This document shows, one piece after another, positions 1 to 5,413 of a stretch of DNA of 7,750 nt. Made by a program: the position numbers and the translations under genes. The notes below the pieces were generated by a model that had not been told where the DNA came from, made no database searches, and saw nothing but the letters and a program-made list of their open reading frames with translations. Position 1 is the first letter of the stretch, and the number at the start of each line of letters is the position of its first letter. This DNA comes from CAZKTS01 sp964555735 (lineage in GTDB: Bacteria; Actinomycetota; Acidimicrobiia; IMCC26256; PALSA-555), in the NCBI GenBank assembly GCA_964555735.1, contig CAZKTS010000421.1, forward strand, positions 1 through 7,750, given 5' to 3'.

Positions 1-1
1 C

Positions 2-253
2 CTCGCCGGCGGCCTCACCCCGGAGAACGTGGGGGAGGCGATCCGCCGAGTCCGGCCCTGGGGCGTCGACGTCTCCACCGGGGTCGAGACCGAGCCGGGA
101 TCGGGGCGCAAGGACGCGCGGAAGCTGCGCGCGTTCATCGATGCGGCGAAGCGGACCGGTGCAGAGCTCGAGGCCGACGGTTGGGTGCCCACCCACGACG
201 TCGATCGCGCCGGTCACGTCTACGACTGGCAGGTCGACGAGCACCGCGCCTGA
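2..253 (+). CDS. trpF: Phosphoribosylanthranilate isomerase, C-terminal part (5' end outside window)
   Basis: This is the last 83 residues of TrpF, the TIM-barrel enzyme that isomerises N-(5-phosphoribosyl)anthranilate to CdRP in tryptophan synthesis. The reading frame is open from the window edge. It begins LAGGLTPENV, the family's phosphate-binding GGL-x-x-x-NV segment. PWGVDVSTGVE follows at residues 19-29, then PG-x(3)-KD and the terminal helix KLRAFIDAAK, as in known TrpF proteins. Most TrpF proteins end at about this helix. This one continues for about 33 more residues, rich in charged residues and containing two Trp, for which I recognise no domain. The gene is followed by trpB and trpA in the same direction, which supports the assignment. 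The 57-base gap to trpB is wider than the gaps downstream. The family call is secure; the role of the tail is unknown. Confidence 0.93.
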   Translation, partial: LAGGLTPENVGEAIRRVRPWGVDVSTGVETEPGSGRKDARKLRAFIDAAKRTGAELEADGWVPTHDVDRAGHVYDWQVDEHRA

Positions 254-298
254 CGCCGCGGATCGCAAACCACGAGGGGCGCCGAGCACCCCGGCTCC

Positions 299-304
299 TA
301 TCAT
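299..304 (+). promoter_or_regulatory. Possible -10 box for leaderless trpB transcription
   Basis: TATCAT fits the actinobacterial TANNNT -10 consensus and lies six bases before the GTG at 311. A transcript from it would start at or next to the start codon. No Shine-Dalgarno sequence precedes that GTG, which fits leaderless translation. I see no recognisable -35 about 17 bases upstream, so this is an inference from a short motif and its position. Readthrough from trpF could also supply trpB mRNA. Confidence 0.4.
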
Positions 305-310
305 CCGTCC

Positions 311-1585
311 GTGCCCCCGGCTCCCCAGACACCCAGCCCGCCGCGAGGTGGGCCCGAGCGCGGTGGTCCCGTGCACCTCGGCCCGCCCGGACCGCCCCCG
401 GTCGACCTCGGACGCTTCGGCGAGTTCGGTGGGCGCTTCGTGCCCGAGACGCTCGTGCCGGCGCTCCAGGAGCTCGAAGAGGAGTTCGCGGCCGCGTGGT
501 CGTCCGACGAGTTCCGCGACGAGTTCGCCGAGCTCCTGCGCTCCTACGCCGGGCGTCCGACGCCGGTCACGGAGTGCCATCGCCTCTCCGAGCGCCTCGG
601 CGTGCGGGTGCTGCTCAAGCGCGAGGACCTCACGCACACCGGCTCGCACAAGATCAACAACGTCCTCGGGCAGGCGATGCTCACGCGCCGCATGGGCAAA
701 CGGCGGGTGATCGCCGAGACGGGCGCGGGCCAGCACGGGGTGGCGACCGCCACGGCCGCGGCGCTGTTCGGGCTCGACTGCACCGTCTTCATGGGTGCGG
801 TCGACGTCGAGCGCCAGGCGCTCAACGTCTGGCGCATGCGCCTGCTCGGTGCCGAGGTCGTCGCGGTGGAGTCGGGGAGCGCGACGCTCAAGGACGCGAT
901 CAACGAGGCCCTGCGCGACTGGGTGGCGAGCGTCGAGACGACGCACTACTGCATCGGATCCGTCGTCGGCCCCCACCCGTTCCCGTGGCTCGTGCGCGAG
1001 TTCCAGCGTGTCGTCGGGGACGAAGCCCGCGAGCAATGCCGGGCGGTGCTCGGCGGGGCCGACCCCGAGTACGTCGTCGCCTGCGTCGGCGGCGGGTCGA
1101 ACGCCATGGGCACGTTCGCGGGGTTCGTCGACACCGACGCGCGCCTGATCGGCGTCGAGGCCGCCGGCCTCGGTCTCGAGAGCGGGCAGCACGGCGCGTC
1201 GGTCACTCGCGGCGTGCCGGGGGTGCTCCACGGTGCCCGCTCGCTCTTCTTGCAGGACGAGGACGGTCAGATCCTCGAGGCGCACTCGATCAGTGCGGGC
1301 CTCGACTACCCCGGCGTCGGGCCGGAGCACGCGGCCCTGGCCGCGGCCGGGCGGGCGACGTACGAGTCGGCGACCGACGACGAGGCGCTCGCCGGCTTCC
1401 AGCTGCTCTCCGTGACCGAAGGCATCGTGCCCGCACTGGAGCCGGCGCACGCGATCGGGTGGCTCGGACGCGAGGCCGGACGCTCCATCCCCGCGGGCTC
1501 CACGGTGCTGGTGACGCTCTCCGGACGCGGCGACAAGGACGCGGCCCATGTCGCCGAACGGCTCACCGGCGAGGAGATCGAGTGA
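311..1585 (+). CDS. trpB: Tryptophan synthase beta chain
   Basis: TrpB is the PLP-dependent subunit that condenses indole with L-serine to give L-tryptophan, working in an alpha2beta2 complex with TrpA in the cytoplasm. The 424-residue product has FGEFGGRFVPETL near residue 36. The PLP lysine K114 is in HTGSHKIN, and ETGAGQHG with the catalytic Glu is at 136-143. The cofactor phosphate loop GGGSNAMG is at 260-267, and SGRGDKD at 404-410 carries the serine that contacts the PLP ring nitrogen. These features make it a standard TrpB1. The first 30 residues are a Pro/Gly-rich extension not seen in typical proteins of about 400 residues. An in-frame GTG at 371 would give 404 residues. I keep 311 because a TATCAT box sits six bases before it, and neither start has a good ribosome binding site. 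The stop overlaps the trpA start. Confidence 0.97.
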   Translation: MPPAPQTPSPPRGGPERGGPVHLGPPGPPPVDLGRFGEFGGRFVPETLVPALQELEEEFAAAWSSDEFRDEFAELLRSYAGRPTPVTECHRLSERLGVRVLLKREDLTHTGSHKINNVLGQAMLTRRMGKRRVIAETGAGQHGVATATAAALFGLDCTVFMGAVDVERQALNVWRMRLLGAEVVAVESGSATLKDAINEALRDWVASVETTHYCIGSVVGPHPFPWLVREFQRVVGDEAREQCRAVLGGADPEYVVACVGGGSNAMGTFAGFVDTDARLIGVEAAGLGLESGQHGASVTRGVPGVLHGARSLFLQDEDGQILEAHSISAGLDYPGVGPEHAALAAAGRATYESATDDEALAGFQLLSVTEGIVPALEPAHAIGWLGREAGRSIPAGSTVLVTLSGRGDKDAAHVAERLTGEEIE

Positions 1586-2352
1586 GGCTGGAGACCACGC
1601 TGCGAGCGCGCCGCGACGCGGGTCGGAAGCTGCTCGTGCCCTATGTGACCGGTGGGCTCGGTGCCGACTGGCTCGACGTCGTGCGGGCGGTGGCCGACGC
1701 GGGTGCCGACGCGATCGAGATCGGGATCCCGTTCTCGGACCCCGTGATGGACGGCCGCACGATCCAGGAAGCATCGCAGCGCGCGCTCGAGATCGGTGCG
1801 ACGCCGGCCACCATCATCGCCGGCGCCGCGCAGCTCGACATCGACGTGCCCTGCGTCGTGATGACGTACTACAACCCGGTGCAGCACGCGGGCCTGACGC
1901 GGTTCGCGCAGTCGCTTGCCGATGCCGGGATCGACGGCGCGATCCTGCCCGATCTCCCCCTCGACGAGCTGGACGGTTGGGGTGACGCCGCCGACGCCGC
2001 CGAGGTCGAGACGGTGCTCCTCGCGGCCCCGACGACGCCGCGGGAGCGGCTCGTCGCCATCTGTGAGCGCTCGCGCGGCTTCGTGTACGGCGTGGCGCTG
2101 ATGGGCGTCACCGGCGAGCGCGACCGCCTCGAGCACCAGGCCAAGGAGATGGGGCAGCGGCTCAAGGCGGTCACCGACCGGCCCGTGCTGATCGGCGTGG
2201 GCATCTCTACGCCCGAGCAGGCCGTGGAGGCTGCCGCGACGGCCGACGGGGTGATCGTGGGCAGCGCGCTGGTGGCCCGGTTGCTCCAGGGCGGTGGTCC
2301 GGACGCCGCGCACGAGTTCGTCAGCGAGCTTCGGACGGCGCTCGACTCGTGA
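1582..2352 (+). CDS. trpA: Tryptophan synthase alpha chain
   Basis: TrpA cleaves indole-3-glycerol phosphate to indole and glyceraldehyde 3-phosphate, and channels the indole to TrpB. The product is 256 residues, close to the family norm. Both catalytic acids are visible in IEIGIPFSDPVMDG: E46 and D57, matching E. coli Glu49 and Asp60 in spacing. LVPYVTGG (18-25) opens the barrel. GVGIST and the later VGSAL form the C-terminal phosphate-binding region. The start is a GTG whose last three bases are used in the trpB stop (GTGA), a 4-base overlap that implies translational coupling. GAGGAG at 1571-1576, inside the end of trpB, is a well-placed ribosome binding site. The same frame stays open far upstream, but that part is antisense-like low-complexity sequence overlapping trpB. 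Confidence 0.97.
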   Translation: MRLETTLRARRDAGRKLLVPYVTGGLGADWLDVVRAVADAGADAIEIGIPFSDPVMDGRTIQEASQRALEIGATPATIIAGAAQLDIDVPCVVMTYYNPVQHAGLTRFAQSLADAGIDGAILPDLPLDELDGWGDAADAAEVETVLLAAPTTPRERLVAICERSRGFVYGVALMGVTGERDRLEHQAKEMGQRLKAVTDRPVLIGVGISTPEQAVEAAATADGVIVGSALVARLLQGGGPDAAHEFVSELRTALDS

Positions 2353-2401
2353 TCCTCATGGCGGACGACGGCGGCCTGCGGAACTGGGGGGAGTCGAGAA
2401 G

Positions 2402-2728
2402 ATGACGGAGTACCCGCCGAGCGACGACTGCGACCTCTGTGAGGCCGCACGGATCACCGAGTGGTTCCACGAGGACGACGTCTGCTGGATCGCCGAGTGC
2501 GAGATCTGCGCGGTCCCGATGGTCGTCTGGCGTGTCCATCACGTCGAGCCGACGTCCGACGCGCTCGAGCACATGCACGCGCGATTGGCTGAGGTCGTGG
2601 GCACCAACTTCGAGTTCGAGCACTACGTCGACGACAACATGCGCAACATCCCGGACCACTACCACGCGCACGCGCGCCCGAAGGGTGGGTTCTTCGGGCA
2701 CGGCCTCCGGAGGAAGCCCACGGCGTAG
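2402..2728 (+). CDS. Small HIT-like protein with cysteine pairs, function unknown
   Basis: The product is 108 residues. The start is the ATG at 2402, preceded by GGGGGGAG (2386-2393) at eight bases. Near the C-terminus, H86-Y-H88-A-H90-A-R matches the His-x-His-x-His motif of the histidine triad (HIT) nucleotide hydrolase/transferase superfamily. The N-terminus carries C10-x2-C13, like the metal-binding cysteines of some HIT proteins, and a second pair C33-x2-C36. The region before the triad, with FEHYVDDNMRNIPDHY, is not like canonical Hint/Fhit sequences, and the usual N-terminal strands look shortened. I believe similar short proteins occur in other actinobacteria, but I know of no assigned function. 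It lies 49 bases after trpA and could be cotranscribed with the trp genes; nothing in it suggests a role in tryptophan synthesis. A hairpin follows the stop codon. Confidence 0.8.
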   Translation: MTEYPPSDDCDLCEAARITEWFHEDDVCWIAECEICAVPMVVWRVHHVEPTSDALEHMHARLAEVVGTNFEFEHYVDDNMRNIPDHYHAHARPKGGFFGHGLRRKPTA

Positions 2729-2744
2729 CTCGCCCGGGGCGAGC
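2728..2744. terminator. Hairpin between convergent genes, likely bidirectional terminator
   Basis: GCTCGCCCGGGGCGAGC is a perfect inverted repeat, with arms of 7-8 bases around a 1-3 base loop. It starts at the last base of the HIT-like gene's stop codon and ends eight bases before the cupredoxin stop on the other strand. It has no T-run, so it is not a classical intrinsic terminator. GC-rich hairpins without a U-tract are often proposed as terminators in actinobacteria, and the location between two converging genes fits. Confidence 0.6.
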
Positions 2745-2752
2745 GGATGCGG

Positions 2753-3262
2753 TCAGTAGCCGTAGCCGCCCCCGTCCGAGCTGGTCGACGTCTTGGTCCC
2801 GGAGGATGACTTCGACGCCCCGCCGGCCTTCGAGAAGAACGCGCCCTTCATGCCGCTCGAGGCGTGGAAGTCGCAGTGGAACGGGAGCGGGGCCCCATCG
2901 GCGGGAATCGTGACCGTCACGGTGGCGTCGTCACCCGGCTGGATCGTCTCGTCGAAGCTGCCGTCGTCGGCGGTGAACGTGTGCGGGGCCTGGCCCTCGT
3001 TCGCGACCTTCACGGTGACAGTCGCGCCCTTCTCGCCCTTGATGAAGGTGGGCTTGAAGGAGAAGTCGTCGGCCTCGACGTCGATCTCGCCGCCCTTCAC
3101 CGTCTTCGTCCCCTTGTTGTTGACCTTGCCGTCGAGCTTCACCGGCGGCTTCTTGGCCGTGACGCTGGCACCGGCGCCGGCGATGCCCAACGAGCCGATG
3201 CCGACGGCGGCGAGTCCGAGCGCCGCCGAGGCGGCGATGGCGATCAATGGGCGAGCGCGCAT
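2753..3262 (-). CDS. Secreted cupredoxin (type 1 copper, plastocyanin/azurin-like)
   Basis: The product is 169 residues. Residues 5-31 are a hydrophobic, Ala/Gly-rich export signal after two arginines. There is no lipobox cysteine, so the protein is either secreted or held by an uncleaved signal anchor. The middle part (about 52-144) is a cupredoxin fold. It has a complete type 1 copper site: H94 in APHTF, then C130-x2-H133-x4-M138 in HCDFHASSGM. Such proteins carry single electrons or bind copper outside the membrane; the partner here is unknown. A Ser/Gly/Lys-rich tail (about 146-169) ends in GGGYGY and is probably disordered. The start is well defined: AAGGAG (3268-3273) lies five bases before the ATG. 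The gene diverges from the ECF sigma factor gene, and an ECF-type promoter motif shared with it lies upstream. This suggests it is a target of that sigma factor. The family call is firm; the physiological role is not known. Confidence 0.92.
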   Translation of the reverse strand: MRARPLIAIAASAALGLAAVGIGSLGIAGAGASVTAKKPPVKLDGKVNNKGTKTVKGGEIDVEADDFSFKPTFIKGEKGATVTVKVANEGQAPHTFTADDGSFDETIQPGDDATVTVTIPADGAPLPFHCDFHASSGMKGAFFSKAGGASKSSSGTKTSTSSDGGGYGY

Positions 3263-3293
3263 GGGGGCTCCTTGGTCGAGGTCCTTTCGGGGT

Positions 3294-3322
3294 CCTACGA
3301 ACGGGGGGCGAGAACGGATTGC
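3294..3322 (-). promoter_or_regulatory. ECF-type promoter for the cupredoxin gene
   Basis: Read on the minus strand, GCAATCCG (3322-3315) is followed by 15 bases and then CGTAGG (3299-3294). The plus strand carries the same arrangement in front of the sigma gene. The -35 to -10 spacing (17 bases between GCAATC and CGTAG) and the CGT-type -10 are typical of ECF sigma promoters. Transcription would start near 3287, giving a short leader that contains the AAGGAG site. The assignment is inferred from the motif pair. Confidence 0.6.
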
Positions 3323-3344
3323 CCGGTCGGACGGTCGACGTTGC

Positions 3345-3373
3345 GCAATCCGCCGAGGCTGTGCTCCCGTAGT
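3345..3373 (+). promoter_or_regulatory. ECF-type promoter for the sigma factor gene (autoregulation)
   Basis: GCAATCCG (3345-3352), 15 bases, then CGTAGT (3368-3373) repeats the motif found on the opposite strand in front of the cupredoxin gene. The -10 ends five bases before the GTG at 3379, so the transcript would be leaderless or nearly so. That fits the lack of a Shine-Dalgarno sequence at this start. ECF sigma factors commonly activate their own gene. I do not match this motif to a named ECF group. Confidence 0.6.
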
Positions 3374-3378
3374 GCCTC

Positions 3379-3939
3379 GTGTGGAACCTCGCCGACGACG
3401 CCCTGCTGGCGGGCCTCGCCGCGGGCGACGCCGCCGCCACCGAGGCGTTCGTGGCCCGGTTCCAGCGGCGGGTCTTCGGGCTCGCGCTCGTGATGACCGG
3501 CGACCGCCGCACGGCCGAGGACGTCGCCCAGGAGGCGCTCCTCCGGGCCTGGCGCCACGGTGCGACCTACGACGCCCGGCGCGGCAGCGTGACGACGTGG
3601 CTGCTCACGATCACGAGGAACCTGGCGATCGACTCGATGCGGGTGCGGCGCCCGGTGCCGATCGAGCCGGACGCGTTCGCCGACCTCATGCCGGCATCGA
3701 GCGAGCGCGACCCCGGCGACCTCGCGGGCGCGACCGACGATGCGGCGCGGGTCCACGCCGCGGTGGCGACCCTGCCCGAGGATCAGCGCCGGGCAGTGGT
3801 CCTCGCGGGACTGCTCGGTCGCAGCGCGCGCGAGGTCTCGGAGATCGAGGGGATCCCGCTGGGCACGGCCAAGACCCGCATCCGAACCGCCATGCTCCGC
3901 CTGCGCACGCTGCTCACGAACGAGGAGCGGGCTGAATGA
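3379..3939 (+). CDS. ECF-type RNA polymerase sigma factor
   Basis: The 186-residue product is an extracytoplasmic-function (group 4) sigma factor, which directs RNA polymerase to a small stress or envelope regulon. Region 2 spans about 22-93, with AEDVAQEALLRAWR (46-59) and the -10-recognising WLLTITRNLAIDSMR (74-88). A variable linker follows. Region 4 covers about 128-180: LPEDQRRAVVLAGLLG, then a helix-turn-helix REVSEIEGIPLGTAKTRI that reads the -35. There is no region 1 or 3, as expected for ECF proteins. The GTG start has no ribosome binding site but sits five bases after a CGTAGT box, so I infer leaderless translation. The gene is followed after 16 bases by its probable anti-sigma partner. 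The divergent cupredoxin gene shares its promoter motif. The signal sensed cannot be told from sequence. Confidence 0.94.
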   Translation: MWNLADDALLAGLAAGDAAATEAFVARFQRRVFGLALVMTGDRRTAEDVAQEALLRAWRHGATYDARRGSVTTWLLTITRNLAIDSMRVRRPVPIEPDAFADLMPASSERDPGDLAGATDDAARVHAAVATLPEDQRRAVVLAGLLGRSAREVSEIEGIPLGTAKTRIRTAMLRLRTLLTNEERAE

Positions 3940-3955
3940 CTCCGGGGGTGACGCC

Positions 3956-4600
3956 ATGAGCGATCTCGGGTGCGACGCGGTCGCGGCCCACGCGCCCGAG
4001 CTCGCCCTCGGCCTCCTCGACGGGCACGAGCGCGCCGCGCTGCTGGAGCACCTGCGCACCTGCCCGCACTGCCAGGCCCTGGTGGCTGATCTCGCCGCGA
4101 CCGGCGACCTGCTGACGCTCCTCGCACCGGAGGCCGAGCCGCCCCCTGGCTTCGGTGCCCGGGTCGTCGAGGAGATCACCGGTCCGCGTCGCCGGTCGCG
4201 GCGACGTCGTGCGTGGGTGATCGCCATGACGGCTGCGGCCGCCGCCGTGCTGAGCGTCGTGACGGTTCGCGTCGTCGACGCCAACCGCGAGGAGCCCCCG
4301 GTCACTGCACCGGCCCTCCGCACCGCACCGATGCTCGACCCGAAGGGCATCAAGGTCGGCACCGTCGCGGTGTCGGGCCAGGACCCGGCCCGCGTCGCGG
4401 TGACCGTCGACTACGCGGTGCCGGACGGCACCTACTCGCTGGTGCTCGACCGTCCGGTGAGCAGCGAGCCGGTGGGCACCATCGCGGTGGCCGACGGTCG
4501 CGGTGCGTGGAAGGGCACCGCGGCGATCGGGCCGGGCACCGTGCACCTCGGCATGGTCACCGCCGACGGAACGAAGGTGTGCGCAGCGCGCCTGACCTAG
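3956..4600 (+). CDS. Anti-sigma factor, zinc-finger, single-pass membrane protein (RskA-like)
   Basis: The 214-residue product should hold the upstream ECF sigma factor inactive at the membrane. The N-terminal cytoplasmic part has a zinc-associated anti-sigma (zf-HC2) domain: C6-x25-H32-x3-C36-x2-C39, where Cys takes the place of the usual first His. A basic stretch (RRRSRRRR, about 78-85) precedes one hydrophobic segment (about 86-107), which predicts cytoplasm-in topology. The extracytoplasmic part (about 110-214) resembles the RskA C-terminal domain, with strands such as GTYSLVLDRPVSSEPVGTI. The ATG at 3956 is preceded by GGGGGTG (3944-3950), so unlike the sigma gene it has a ribosome binding site. 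Its cognate pairing rests on adjacency and order. A CxxC within the zinc site could make it redox-sensitive, as in RsrA-type proteins, but this is inference. It ends tail to tail with the hydrolase gene, the stops sharing CTAG. Confidence 0.9.
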   Translation: MSDLGCDAVAAHAPELALGLLDGHERAALLEHLRTCPHCQALVADLAATGDLLTLLAPEAEPPPGFGARVVEEITGPRRRSRRRRAWVIAMTAAAAAVLSVVTVRVVDANREEPPVTAPALRTAPMLDPKGIKVGTVAVSGQDPARVAVTVDYAVPDGTYSLVLDRPVSSEPVGTIAVADGRGAWKGTAAIGPGTVHLGMVTADGTKVCAARLT

Positions 4601-5382
4601 GGGCGCAGCCGCTCGTCGAAGAACGAGAGCACGCGGTCCAGCGCCACCCGGGTGGGGTGTCCGGGCTCGTCGACGAGATCGTTGGTGAGCACCGAGTGCG
4701 CGATCTGCTTGATGCCGTGCGGGTTTCCCTTCGACGAGTCGATCTCGACCTCGAGGAACGAGTCGCCGAGCTCCTCGCGGAGCCGGGCGAAGCGCTCACC
4801 GGGCACGAGCCGGTCGTGCGAGAACCGCAGGCCGAGGACGCAGGTGCCGGCATCGGCGCGCGTCTTCACGGTGGCGAGGTCGGCGTCGCTGATGCCCAAC
4901 GCCCGCTTGCGCTTCGCACCGATGGGAAACGGGAGCGACGGTTGGCTGAGCACCGGCGCGAGCAGCGTGTCGTCGACCATCATCCCGAGCGCGAAGCCGC
5001 CGGTGAAGCACATGCCGACCGCGCCGACGCCGGGGCCACCGCACTCCGCGTGAGCCTCTGCTGCGAGCCGGCGCAGCCAGCCGATGATCGGGCTCGTGCG
5101 GTCGAGCGCAAAGGTCGTGAACTCGCGCGCGACGCACGCTCGGGTGATCGACCCGAGCGTGTAGCCGAACGACATCGGCTTGCCCGGTGTGCCGAACAAC
5201 GACGGCATGCGCACCGAGTAGCCCCGGTCCACGACCCGCTGCGCGAACGCGGCCACCTCGGGGGTGATGCCGGGCATCTCGGTGATCACGATCACCGCGG
5301 GTCCGGAGCCGGCCGCGAAGACGGTGCGGTCCACGCCGTCATGCGAGAACGTCGAGGTCTCGAAGCCGGGAAGGTCTGCCAC
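4597..5382 (-). CDS. Dienelactone hydrolase family protein (alpha/beta hydrolase)
   Basis: The 261-residue product matches the dienelactone hydrolase family, alpha/beta hydrolases with a cysteine nucleophile. The nucleophile elbow is G123-M-C125-F-T-G-G, and ITEMPGI contains E36, the Glu that pairs with the Cys in classical DLH enzymes. D190 in FSHDRLVPG is the likely acid. The histidine is probably H229 (AHSVLT), though H222 is also near. Classical enzymes hydrolyse dienelactone to maleylacetate in chloroaromatic breakdown, but many family members have other, unknown ester or lactone substrates. No other aromatic-degradation gene is in view, so the substrate is left open. There is no signal peptide. 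The GTG start has a strong GGAGGAG (5389-5395) six bases away. It follows the MFS gene by 31 bases on the same strand and is probably cotranscribed, so the pair may import and process a common compound. Confidence 0.88.
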   Translation of the reverse strand: MADLPGFETSTFSHDGVDRTVFAAGSGPAVIVITEMPGITPEVAAFAQRVVDRGYSVRMPSLFGTPGKPMSFGYTLGSITRACVAREFTTFALDRTSPIIGWLRRLAAEAHAECGGPGVGAVGMCFTGGFALGMMVDDTLLAPVLSQPSLPFPIGAKRKRALGISDADLATVKTRADAGTCVLGLRFSHDRLVPGERFARLREELGDSFLEVEIDSSKGNPHGIKQIAHSVLTNDLVDEPGHPTRVALDRVLSFFDERLRP

Positions 5383-5413
5383 CGGGTGCTCCTCCGTGGA
5401 AGGTCCGTCGCCC

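Noticed and set aside
254..310. A trp attenuator or T-box-like leader in the trpF-trpB gap.
   Set aside because: The gap is only 57 bases, with no Trp-rich leader peptide and no alternative hairpins.
181..1581. Long open plus-strand frame running into trpA, giving a possible 723-residue protein.
   Set aside because: Upstream of 1582 it translates to Arg/Ala/Pro-rich low-complexity sequence in the wrong frame of trpB. It is a high-GC artefact; only the trpA part is real.
1306..2313. A 335-codon open frame on the minus strand opposite trpB and trpA.
   Set aside because: Composition is Arg/His/Gly-rich with no recognisable domain, and it lies fully antisense to well-identified genes.
3315..3352. 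CGGATTGC-N22-GCAATCCG read as a repressor operator or large stem-loop.
   Set aside because: Each arm is followed at exactly 15 bases by CGTAG, which a simple operator or hairpin would not require. Two divergent promoters explain more.
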